Shown: positions 1 through 7,838, numbered from the stretch's first letter. The stretch: 10,076 nt of DNA from Nostoc cf. edaphicum LEGE 07299 (GCF_015207245.1 NZ_JADEXF010000046.1:1-10076), one strand, 5' to 3'. A program made the numbers and translations. Notes: generated by a model from the sequence alone, not told the origin.

Positions 1-1
1 T

Positions 2-646
2 GGTAAAGCAACCAAAGAGCTATCTGAGCAAGTCGTTTCTTTAGTTCAACAGCAAGTTAAGGAAGCCACTTCACAGGTTCAAAAGCCAGCTAAGGAAACT
101 GCGCCACAAGTTCAACCCCAAGCTAAGGAAGCTGCACCACAGGTTCAAAAGCCAGCTAAGGAAGCTGCGCCACAAGTTCAACCCCAAGCTAAGGAAACTG
201 CGCCACAAGTTCAACCCCAAGCTAAGGAAACTGCGCCACAAGTTCAACCCCAAGCTAAGGAAGCTGCACCACAGGTTCAACTGCAAGCTAAGGAAATCGC
301 GTCATACATTCAAGATCGAGCTGCGGAAGTCACAAAATTAATTCAAGAACGCTGTTTGTGGCAGTTTCACTCTCGTGCATGGGATCGGGAAGAAAACATC
401 AATGGTGTTCTCAATATGGCCGCCCAAATCTTGACTGGAGAAAAGGTGGTTCTAGAAACCTTGATCGACAGGGGTTTTTATGCAGATGCGAAGATCCTTT
501 CGGCTGACCTGGAAATTAGGTTTTCATGGTTAAATAGCATGGAAAACTCGCAAAAGAAGGCAGTACTGGAATATGTTAAGGCAATGCTGATCGATATTGT
601 AATAACCAAGTCGAAGAATGGTGAATTACATTATTCGCTTTATTAA
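2..646 (+). CDS. vnfDG: Vanadium nitrogenase fused alpha/delta subunit VnfDG, 3' part (linker plus delta domain)
   Basis: The gene enters from the left edge, so the catalytic VnfD part is not visible. The open frame starts at base 2 and ends at TAA 644-646, giving 214 codons. About the first 113 residues are a low-complexity linker of Q, V, A, K, E, P and T with seven 11-residue repeats. From about residue 114 the sequence (LIQERCLWQF, then WDREENINGVLN, and a C-terminus ending in SLY) matches the VnfG delta subunit along its whole ~110-residue length. The delta subunit is present only in V- and Fe-only nitrogenases and binds the alpha subunit of the VFe protein. VnfD-VnfG fusion is known from Anabaena variabilis. 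The REENI..VLN motif fits VnfG better than AnfG, and vnfE/vnfN downstream also favour the V system. There is no start codon or ribosome site before the delta domain, so fusion is the simplest reading. Confidence 0.9.
   Translation, partial: GKATKELSEQVVSLVQQQVKEATSQVQKPAKETAPQVQPQAKEAAPQVQKPAKEAAPQVQPQAKETAPQVQPQAKETAPQVQPQAKEAAPQVQLQAKEIASYIQDRAAEVTKLIQERCLWQFHSRAWDREENINGVLNMAAQILTGEKVVLETLIDRGFYADAKILSADLEIRFSWLNSMENSQKKAVLEYVKAMLIDIVITKSKNGELHYSLY
74..304 (+). repeat. Seven 33 bp tandem repeats encoding an 11-residue linker unit
   Basis: Units start at 74, 107, 140, 173, 206, 239 and 272. The consensus peptide is QVQPQAKEAAP, with a QVQKPAKE variant in units 1 and 3. Units 173 and 206 are identical at DNA level, as are units 107 and 239, which points to recent expansion. 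Units 74+107 and 140+173 also form a 66 bp higher-order pair. Degenerate units continue on both sides in the same phase (LVQQQVKEATS at 41, YIQDRAAEVTK at 305, LIQERCLWQF at 338). The array therefore grades into the first helix of the delta domain. Each full unit carries one Lys and one Glu and no aromatic or Cys residue. Confidence 0.95.
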
Positions 647-795
647 AGCAATTAGATCGGTAATTCAAACCTCTGGGTGACGCTCTATGATTTGCGATCG
701 CTCTTAGCGTCCCCTTCTCCCATTCATGAGTTAAAGGAGAAGACCAGACTGCCGACGCTCCTACGTCGCTACCGCTACGCTAACACTAAACGAAC

Positions 796-2582
<1,787 letters not shown>

Positions 2583-2592
2583 ATTGAATTTT

Positions 2593-2749
2593 CAACGCAA
2601 AGGAACGCAGAGTAAAACGCAGAGGAGCGCAGAGTTTGAGTGCTGGAGCCTCTATTCAAAACTTTGCGTTCCTTTGCGCCAACTTCAGCGCGACGGCAGT
2701 CGCTACAACGGGGGGAACCCCCGCAACGCGCTGCCTCCCCTCTGCGTTT
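2593..2749. repeat. Interspersed inverted-repeat element between vnfK and vnfE
   Basis: The left arm, from 2593 (CAACGCAAAGGAACGCAGAG and then AAAACGCAGAGG), pairs with CTTTGCGTTCCTTTGCGCC around 2662-2680 and with CCTCTGCGTTT around 2738-2748. This GCAAAGGAACGCAGAG type of hairpin is a familiar dispersed intergenic repeat in filamentous cyanobacteria. The right arm is interrupted by a second element at 2681-2735. The folded transcript would put a large hairpin in the vnfK-vnfE space. Confidence 0.75.
2681..2735. repeat. Short palindromic repeat nested inside the larger hairpin
   Basis: About 55 bp split the right arm of the surrounding element. If removed, CTTTGCGCC joins TCCCCTCTGCGTTT and restores the expected arm. 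The insert has its own inverted ends, CAGCGCG at 2685-2691 and CGCGCTG at about 2727-2733, and a GGGGGG-AA-CCCCC core around 2710-2723. This indicates a small mobile palindrome that inserted after the outer repeat. Confidence 0.6.
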
Positions 2750-2775
2750 AAAAAAGATGAAATATTTGGAGAACT

Positions 2776-4302
2776 ATGATGATAGATGAGAATGTCGTAT
2801 TTTACGGAAACTTGAGCGAACTGTATCGCTTGGCAAAAGAGGGTAAGATTAAGACCAGTTTACAAGGTAGTCATACCCGCCCCTGTAAATTTTGGACTGC
2901 AACGAAGATTTTAAGTGGGATTAAAAATGCGATCGTCATTTCTCACGGGCCGAGTGGCTGTGCTTATGGAGTCAAGCGGGCATACAAGCTGACTAATAGC
3001 CGCAATAGTGGTTCCCCTTATGAGCCAGTGGTGACTACGAACATGAGTGAGAAGGCGGTAATTTTTGGTGGCGAAAAAGAATTAAAAGGCGCGATTCGAG
3101 AAGTAGATGAAAAATACCATCCTGATGCGATCGTTGTTGCCACTAGTTGTGCGTCTGGTATTATTGGCGACTGTGTTGATGACGTAGTGAATAAAGCCCG
3201 CAGCGAAATCGATGCTGAGATCATGACGATACATTGTGAAGGATTCGCCGGGGAGTATCGCAGTGGATTTGATATCGTATTTCGGCAAATCGTAGACTTT
3301 ATGGAGCCGCCAACTCCAGAGCGGAAAGCACAACTAGCCGATGCTGTCAATATTGTGGGCGCAAAGATGGGCCCTGAAAGGACAGAAGTCGAAACTGATG
3401 TCAAAGAATTGGTGCGATTGATAGAAGCAATGGGGGCAAGAGTTCACAGCGTCATCGCAGGTGATTGTACATTAGAAGAACTCAAGCAAGCACCGAGTGC
3501 AGCAGTCAACTGTACTTTATGTTTGGATCTTGGCTATACCATCGGCAAAGCGATGTCAGACAAGTTTGGTACGCCGTTAAATTCTACTATCCTTCCTTAT
3601 GGAATCAGCGCTACAGAAAAATGGCTCGAAGGGGCAGCAAAATATTTAGGGATGGAAGAACAGGCGGCTGCCCTAATGGAAAAGGAATATGCTGCAATCA
3701 AGACTGAATTTGAAGCAGCTAAGAGTTATATAGAAGGGAAGTTAGCGATTATCGAAGGACATGATGCTATCAAGTGCTTATCCCTTGCTCACATGTTGGA
3801 TCGTGATTTTGGGATGCGTGTAGTAATCTATAACTTCCATCCCTGGAGTACAGAAGCACGAGAAACCAGTGTAGATTATTTGTTGGAAACGGGGTTAGAC
3901 CCAGAAATCCTGATTACGAAAGGGACACTGGCCTTTGGCAAGTACGAGTCCATGAAACAAACGGAAGATGAATTACTGGATTTCATTGGTGGTCTTGATG
4001 CAGAATCGGTAGTTTATTTTGGTTCTTCCTTGAGTTTCCCCCATATTCCCGTAGTCGATTTAAATGCTATCTTAAATCGTCCCAGATTTGGCTATCGCGG
4101 AGCCTTAAAGGTCGCAAGGTGTATTAAAACAGCACTCCAATATGGCTTTAGACCTCGGAGTGCTTTAACCAAGCAAATGGTATTCCCTAAAAATTCCGGG
4201 TTAGCATCTACTCAATCACTAAGCGGAAAATTAGCTCAAGACATGCCTGACTGTACCGTATATGCAGCAGGAAAGAAGCGGGGAAAATGTTTTAACGAGT
4301 AA
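2776..4302 (+). CDS. vnfE: FeV-cofactor assembly scaffold subunit VnfE
   Basis: This 508-residue, alpha-like protein should form, with VnfN, the heterotetrameric scaffold on which the precursor of the nitrogenase FeV cofactor matures. Cys37 (THTRPCKFW context), Cys62 (SHGPSGCAYG) and Cys125 (ATSCASGIIGDC) sit at almost the same positions as the cluster-ligating Cys37, Cys62 and Cys124 of NifE. Cys246/Cys249 in the NCTLCLDLG stretch lie near the region of the cofactor-site cysteine. The motif FHPWSTEARE and the ending RFGYRGALKVA fit the family. About 45 residues follow that core and end in a basic Cys-containing tail (GKKRGKCFNE), making it a little longer than Azotobacter VnfE. Two ATGs are tandem. 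GGAG at 2768-2771 is 4 nt from ATG 2776 and 7 nt from ATG 2779, so 2779 may be the true start. It lies 193 bp after vnfK, same strand. Confidence 0.88.
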   Translation: MMIDENVVFYGNLSELYRLAKEGKIKTSLQGSHTRPCKFWTATKILSGIKNAIVISHGPSGCAYGVKRAYKLTNSRNSGSPYEPVVTTNMSEKAVIFGGEKELKGAIREVDEKYHPDAIVVATSCASGIIGDCVDDVVNKARSEIDAEIMTIHCEGFAGEYRSGFDIVFRQIVDFMEPPTPERKAQLADAVNIVGAKMGPERTEVETDVKELVRLIEAMGARVHSVIAGDCTLEELKQAPSAAVNCTLCLDLGYTIGKAMSDKFGTPLNSTILPYGISATEKWLEGAAKYLGMEEQAAALMEKEYAAIKTEFEAAKSYIEGKLAIIEGHDAIKCLSLAHMLDRDFGMRVVIYNFHPWSTEARETSVDYLLETGLDPEILITKGTLAFGKYESMKQTEDELLDFIGGLDAESVVYFGSSLSFPHIPVVDLNAILNRPRFGYRGALKVARCIKTALQYGFRPRSALTKQMVFPKNSGLASTQSLSGKLAQDMPDCTVYAAGKKRGKCFNE

Positions 4303-4505
4303 TAAATCAAATGTGACTTTGCTGAATAATAAGTATAGATTTGTCGGGCTACGCTCCGCGAACGCTAACACGCAGAAATTGTAGAAATTGTAGGTTGGGT
4401 AGAACGAAGTGAAACCCAACAAACTCTTCGGAAATGTTGGGTTCTGTTCTTCAACCTACGTAGGCTGATTCGGTGGTATTCGATATGAGCAAAGCTTAAG
4501 CTAAA
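4303..4505. other. Repeat-bearing spacer after vnfE
   Basis: It contains a weak, diverged match (TTTGCTGAATAATAAGTATAGAT, 4318-4340, with gaps) to the dispersed end repeat seen at 796 and 7166. A GGGCTACGCTCCGCGAACGC interspersed repeat follows at about 4346, then the hairpin at 4390-4459. No gene is visible. The last 21 bp run into the coding-like array described separately. Confidence 0.55.
4390..4459. repeat. Imperfect intergenic hairpin repeat (GTAGGTTGGGT type)
   Basis: The left arm GTAGGTTGGGTAGAACG with GAAACCCAACA (4390-4421) pairs imperfectly with TGTTGGGTTCTGTTCTTCAA and CCTAC (4435-4459). GTAGGTTGGGT hairpins are dispersed in many filamentous cyanobacterial genomes. No T-tract follows, so it is not a standard terminator, though it could stabilise or define a processed end of upstream vnf mRNA. 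Confidence 0.75.
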
Positions 4506-4757
4506 AATGTCAAGGCGGAAGCTCTTACAGCTTGCGCGAAACACGGAAACGTCAAAGCGGAAGCTCTTACAGCTTGCGCGAAACACGGAAACGTTAAGGC
4601 AGAAGCTGTTACAGGGAAGACGGAAGCTCTTACAGCCTGCGCGAAACACGGAAACGTCAAAGCGGAAGCTCTTACAAGGAAGACAAAAGCCGTTACAGGC
4701 TGCACAAAACATGGAAACGTCAAGGCAGAAGTCGCTACAGGTTGCGTAAAACGCGTT
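4506..4757 (+). repeat. Array of twelve 21 bp units (mostly 42 bp pairs) upstream of vnfN
   Basis: Units begin every 21 bp from 4506 with no indel. Type X (NVKAEAL) is at 4506, 4548, 4590, 4653 and 4716. Type Y (TACAKHG) is at 4527, 4569, 4632, 4695 and 4737. An X-like type Z (TGKTEAL) is at 4611 and 4674. Units 4527 and 4569 are identical. Between copies the changes fall mainly in third codon positions of the vnfN frame (AAT/AAC, AAG/AAA, GCG/GCA, GTC/GTT, GCT/GCC, CAC/CAT). The last two units are the most diverged. Confidence 0.9.
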
Positions 4758-4782
4758 TACCAGAGTCAAACCTTAGAAAAAC

Positions 4783-4788
4783 AGGAGG
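4783..4788 (+). promoter_or_regulatory. Strong ribosome binding site of vnfN
   Basis: A full AGGAGG lies 5 nt before ATG 4794. It decides the vnfN start even though the frame stays open for 98 codons upstream. It is the strongest Shine-Dalgarno sequence in the window. Confidence 0.88.
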
Positions 4789-4793
4789 AAAAA

Positions 4794-6137
4794 ATGTCTG
4801 CTGGATTAACTTTTGATAATTGTAACCATAGTAAAGACCCAGTTGTTGGTTGTGCCCTTGAAGGTATTGCAACTACGGTTGCTGGGATTAAAGATGTCAG
4901 TATTGTAATTCAATCTCCACAGGGTTGCGCGTCCACTGTCGCAGCTGGGTATGATGCTCATGAGGTTGATTTCACCAAGCGGAAAGTAGGTTGTACCCGC
5001 CTTTTTGAGTCAGATATTGTGATGGGAGCGTCTGAGAAACTTAAGGGGATGATTAAAGAGGCGGATCAATCTTTTGATTCTAAGGTGATGTTTGTCGTTG
5101 GGACTTGCGCGGCAGACATCATTGGTGAAGATATTGCGGGATTGTGCAACCAACTTCAGCCAGATATCAAAGCCAAACTCGTTCCTTTAATGGCTGGTGG
5201 GTTTCGGGGCAATGCTTACGATGGCTTGGAGATGGGTTTAGAGGCTTTACTTCCTTTTATCAAAAAAAGGCAGACCAAGAGAAAGGGCAGAAAGCCGAGG
5301 ATTGTAAATATCATTGCGCCACAGGCAAATCTTAATCCTACTTGGTGGGCTGATTTGCAATGGGTAAAGCAGATTTTAAAATCTTTGAGGATCAGAGTGC
5401 AGACTGTCTTCTCTCATCATACCTCATTTGAAGAACTAGAGTTAGCTGGTGAGGCAACAGCCAATATTGTTCTCAGTCATGATGTTGGGTATAAGTTTGC
5501 TCGGAAAATGCAAGAGACTCACAATATCCCCCTCATTCTTGATGATATACCTTTACCAGTGGGTGTAAATAACACTACTCGATGGTTGAAGGCATTAGCG
5601 GCACATTTTAAGATCGAAGAAAAAGTCGAACCGCTAATTAAACAAGGCGAAGAAATGGTTGTAGATACACTTCGCAAACGAGCATTGATGATTATTCCCC
5701 GATATCGTAATTGTAGAATTGCCGTATCTGCGGATGGGACGCTTGGTATTGGACTGGTCAGAATGCTCTTTGAAGAATTAGAGATGATTCCTGAAGTCTT
5801 ATTATTTCGCTCGGCGATGCCTGATTCTCGTTTAATTCTGGAGCGAGAACTAGATAGTCTTGGTCTTGCTCCCCGCGTAGCTTTTTCGGCAGATGGATAT
5901 CAAGTTAAACAGACCTTACAAGAGTTGGATGTTGATGCTGTGATTGGCTCGGCATGGGAAAAATACATGGCAGAGGAACTAGGAATCAAAATTGCTTTTG
6001 ACGTATTTAGCCCCACTAACAGAGAAACTTATGTTGACAAGCCATATTTTGGCTATGAAGGCATGATCAATATGATGGAGGTAATTGCTAACGATTGGGA
6101 TAGAGCTTTTCGTTCCAAAGAGATTCATTGGACATAG
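4794..6137 (+). CDS. vnfN: FeV-cofactor assembly scaffold subunit VnfN
   Basis: This 447-residue, beta-like partner of VnfE should complete the scaffold for FeV-cofactor maturation in the cytoplasm of nitrogen-fixing cells. Cys20 (DPVVGCALEG), Cys45 (SPQGCASTV) and Cys105 (VVGTCAADIIGED) occupy the three P-cluster-type positions seen in NifK/NifD. Azotobacter NifN keeps only the middle one, so this protein looks structurally closer to catalytic subunits, in line with the reported similarity of Anabaena vnfEN to vnfDK. The C-terminal FDVFSPTNRETYVDKPYFGYEGM motif fits nitrogenase-like scaffold subunits. A basic patch (KKRQTKRKGRK, about residues 157-167) marks the inter-domain linker. The start is set by the AGGAGG above, 491 bp after vnfE on the same strand, so co-transcription is likely but has to cross the repeats. 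Confidence 0.87.
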   Translation: MSAGLTFDNCNHSKDPVVGCALEGIATTVAGIKDVSIVIQSPQGCASTVAAGYDAHEVDFTKRKVGCTRLFESDIVMGASEKLKGMIKEADQSFDSKVMFVVGTCAADIIGEDIAGLCNQLQPDIKAKLVPLMAGGFRGNAYDGLEMGLEALLPFIKKRQTKRKGRKPRIVNIIAPQANLNPTWWADLQWVKQILKSLRIRVQTVFSHHTSFEELELAGEATANIVLSHDVGYKFARKMQETHNIPLILDDIPLPVGVNNTTRWLKALAAHFKIEEKVEPLIKQGEEMVVDTLRKRALMIIPRYRNCRIAVSADGTLGIGLVRMLFEELEMIPEVLLFRSAMPDSRLILERELDSLGLAPRVAFSADGYQVKQTLQELDVDAVIGSAWEKYMAEELGIKIAFDVFSPTNRETYVDKPYFGYEGMINMMEVIANDWDRAFRSKEIHWT

Positions 6138-6250
6138 AAAGGTATTGTGTTAAGAATGTTTTGATATCTTGATGCAGAGTTATCAAAAAGTATTGTGCTA
6201 CACGTCTGGAGTAACGGCGATCGCTACAACGATGAGTAACTGCCGTTACA

Positions 6251-6286
6251 AAGCGTTAGCGATTCATCTCCCTTTAGGAGACGCTT
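6251..6286. repeat. Interspersed repeat of the GCGTTAGCG...CTCC...AGGAG type
   Basis: The outer ends AAGCGT and ACGCTT are inverted, and an inner CTCC/GGAG stem around CTTTA is present. A related sequence (GGCGTTAGCGAAACGGCTCC then AAAGGAGC) lies inside the coding region at 6758-6787, which marks it as a dispersed element. Confidence 0.6.
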
Positions 6287-6375
6287 GCTAGGTGGCAAAG
6301 CATTTGAATTTAACTGTACTAATATCTCCACCGCAACAGAATTCACTTGGAGTCAATTGTATTGATTCGTGTATT

Positions 6376-6380
6376 AGGAG
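6376..6380 (+). promoter_or_regulatory. Ribosome binding site of the persulfide dioxygenase gene
   Basis: AGGAG lies 8 nt before ATG 6389 and supports this start. Confidence 0.75.
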
Positions 6381-6388
6381 AGCTATAG

Positions 6389-7159
6389 ATGTTTTTTCGC
6401 CAATTATTCGACCGCGAATCTTGTACTTATACTTACTTAATTGCTGACCTCAATACACAAGAAGCAGTTCTGGTCGATCCAGTTTTGGAACAATTTGAAC
6501 GTGACTACCATCTTCTTCAGGAGCTGGGCTTCATACTCCGGTATTGTCTGGAAACCCATATCCACGCAGACCACATCACAGGAACTTCAAAACTGCGGGA
6601 ATTGACTCTTTGCCTGGGGGTACTGCCAGAAAATGCTCAGGCAAGCTGCGCTAATCAGTTTATTCGAGATGGAGAAATGTTACACATAGGAAGCATAACC
6701 ATTGAGGCGATCGCCACACCAGGTCACACTGATAGCCATATGGCTTACCTAGTCAATGGCGTTAGCGAAACGGCTCCAAAGGAGCTTTACGTTCTCACAG
6801 GAGATGCTTTATTCATTCGAGGTTGTGGGCGGACAGATTTTCAAAGCGGTGATGCAGGAATTTTATATGACTCGGTGACACAACGGCTATTTACATTACC
6901 AGATCAAACCTTTGTATATCCTGGTCACGATTATCAAGGTCATATAGTATCTACAATTGGGGAAGAAAGGCGATGGAATCCGCGATTTGTAAAATGCGAA
7001 TCTCGTGAGCCTGCGGCAGGATTATGCCCAACACAGATGCTCCGCGATCGCGCTAGCTTCATTGAGCTTATGACCAACTTGGATCTACCGAAACCCAAAA
7101 AAATGATGGAAGCCGTTCCTGCTAACAAACGTTGCGGTAACGTAGGTTCCCTTGATTAA
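6389..7159 (+). CDS. ETHE1-type persulfide (sulfur) dioxygenase, metallo-beta-lactamase fold
   Basis: This 256-residue mononuclear non-haem iron enzyme of the ETHE1 family oxidises glutathione persulfide to sulfite and glutathione in the cytosol. The motif set is complete: THIHADH at 56-62, PGHTDSH at 111-117, TGDALFIRGCGRTDF at 137-151, YPGHDY at 177-182, and the family tail LPKPKKMMEAVPANKRCG near the C-terminus. By homology to human ETHE1 the iron ligands should be His57, His113 and Asp139. The RGCGRTDF signature separates it from glyoxalase II. Two stretches are longer than in ETHE1: about residues 123-131 (GVSETAPKE) and about 203-219. Both are encoded by DNA resembling the interspersed repeats of this genome, yet the frame is intact. 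It follows vnfN on the same strand after 251 bp. A functional link to nitrogenase is unproven. Confidence 0.88.
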   Translation: MFFRQLFDRESCTYTYLIADLNTQEAVLVDPVLEQFERDYHLLQELGFILRYCLETHIHADHITGTSKLRELTLCLGVLPENAQASCANQFIRDGEMLHIGSITIEAIATPGHTDSHMAYLVNGVSETAPKELYVLTGDALFIRGCGRTDFQSGDAGILYDSVTQRLFTLPDQTFVYPGHDYQGHIVSTIGEERRWNPRFVKCESREPAAGLCPTQMLRDRASFIELMTNLDLPKPKKMMEAVPANKRCGNVGSLD

Positions 7160-7422
7160 ACTGTCGGCGTTGCTGAATCAAAATATGAATCATGCGTAGG
7201 CGTAGCCCGTCGTAGACATCGCCGCAGTTGTTGAACAATTGCATCATAACTGAATGGCACTAAGAAAAGCTGAAATAATTGCCTGGCAAGCAGGGTAAGC
7301 TCATCTAATTTGGTATAGTATGAACTTGACAAAAAGAACAAGATAAGCATCAGAGAGCAGATAAAAAATGTACTTGACATCGCAGCAAGATAAGTGAGAT
7401 GAGGGCAATAAGCTCACCCTAA
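7160..7422. other. Spacer with dispersed repeat and sequence of unknown origin
   Basis: After the dispersed repeat at 7166-7190 come CGTAGGCGTAGCCCGTCG (about 7195) and then AT-rich DNA with no convincing gene. ACTTGAC is followed by a similar CAAGATAAG phrase at 7324 and again at 7372, an imperfect 48 bp direct repeat. It could be decayed 5' sequence of the transposase that follows, but I cannot align it. Confidence 0.4.
7166..7190 (+). repeat. Solitary copy of the GGCGTTGCTGAAT dispersed repeat
   Basis: GGCGTTGCTGAATCAAAA followed by TATGAAT matches the inverted ends at 796-820 and 1131-1154. It starts 6 nt after the persulfide dioxygenase stop. It may be a leftover end of the insertion sequence whose transposase remnant begins at 7423. 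Confidence 0.6.
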
Positions 7423-7720
7423 CAAAACTTTAAGGGAGATTTAGGTTATCTAGGAGAAGATTTAATTGATACTCCAATTAAGAAACCAAGAAATAGAGAG
7501 TTAACAACTAACCAAAAAAAATCAAATAAGGAGTTTTCATCCAAACGAGTATTTGTTGAACATCGAATCCGCTCAGTAAAAATTTTTCGAGTTGTTCATA
7601 CTTTTTAGGTTGAATCCTAAAAAGTATGAACAAGTTGTCTTGACAATTTGTGGATTAGTAAGATTACGAATTGAAGCGCTAATATTACCAATGGAAATGT
7701 ATCCTATGCCTTCAGGCTAA
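7423..7720 (+). pseudogene. 3' remnant of an IS5-like DDE transposase
   Basis: Frame 1 from 7423 reads GDLGYLGEDLIDTPIKKPRN, then SKRVFVEHRIRSVKIFRVVH, and stops at TAG 7606-7608. The frame shifted by one continues from 7610 as LNPKKYEQVVLTICGLVRLR, then IEALILPMEM, to TAA 7718-7720. DLGYLG is the region of the second catalytic Asp, and VEHRIRSVK carries the catalytic Glu of IS5-family transposases. About 100 residues, roughly the last third, remain. The N-terminal part and first Asp are missing, upstream DNA in frame is closed by TAA 7420, and the frame is broken exactly at a perfect palindrome. It cannot make an active enzyme. The subgroup within IS5 is not determined. Confidence 0.8.
7592..7633. 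repeat. Perfect 18 bp inverted repeat with 6 nt loop
   Basis: TTGTTCATACTTTTTAGG (7592-7609), loop TTGAAT, then the exact reverse complement CCTAAAAAGTATGAACAA (7616-7633). The right arm is normal transposase coding sequence (NPKKYEQ). The left arm replaces the expected coding sequence and causes the frameshift. Confidence 0.97.
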
Positions 7721-7838
7721 AATTAATGCATATAATTACATATTTTTGCCTTGTTATTATCAGTAAGTATCTCAAATCCTTATGTTATCGTATTGACTGG
7801 CTAGTTTTTGATGCTTGCATTTCCGTCTTATAAACTAG
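7721..7838. other. AT-rich junction before the MFS remnant
   Basis: There is no gene. GGCTAGTTT (about 7798-7806) and AAACTAGCC (about 7832-7840) are inverted 9 bp repeats and may mark the edge of a past insertion or deletion that removed the first half of the adjacent transporter gene. Confidence 0.35.

Larger units (their letters stand above)
4485..4793 (+). pseudogene. Nonsense-interrupted reading frame fused in frame to vnfN, encoding Cys-His heptads
   Basis: In the vnfN frame there is ATG 4485, three codons, TAA 4497-4499, then 98 open codons up to the vnfN ATG. Read through the stop, the start is MSKA*AKNVKAEALTACAKHG. Changing that TAA to GAA would give KAEAKNVKAEA, matching the repeat that follows, so the stop looks like a point mutation in an older repeat unit. 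No ATG, GTG or TTG is present in this frame between the stop and 4794. The frame encodes alternating NVKAEAL and TACAKHG heptads. It may be a former N-terminal extension of VnfN, a former C-terminal tail of an upstream gene, or the linker of a lost VnfE-VnfN fusion. A weak GGTGG precedes ATG 4485. Translation today is not supported by any visible start. Confidence 0.45.
6138..6388. other. Spacer between vnfN and the persulfide dioxygenase gene
   Basis: It contains a weak AT-rich stem (TTTTGATA 6159-6166 with TATCAAAA 6181-6188), a stem GTAACGGC 6211-6218 with GCCGTTAC 6242-6249 holding a HIP1 site in its loop, and the repeat at 6251-6286. No strong T-tailed terminator is seen, so whether the vnf transcript ends here is open. 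Confidence 0.5.

Noticed and set aside
71..286. Minus-strand open frame over the linker repeats
   Set aside because: It is a by-product of the 33 bp repeat in the vnfDG frame. Its LNLWRSFLSLG repeats are the complement of the linker codons and have no start context.
74..304. CRISPR array
   Set aside because: Units are contiguous 33 bp repeats without unique spacers and keep the vnfDG reading frame.
4507..4749. 80-residue open frame MSRRKLLQLARNTET...
   Set aside because: It is in the wrong frame of the 21 bp array. The changes between units are silent in the vnfN frame but alter residues in this one, and no ribosome site precedes it.
4365..4769. Minus-strand open frames rich in Cys and Phe over the array
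   Set aside because: They are shadows created by the repeat units, with no supporting start or family.
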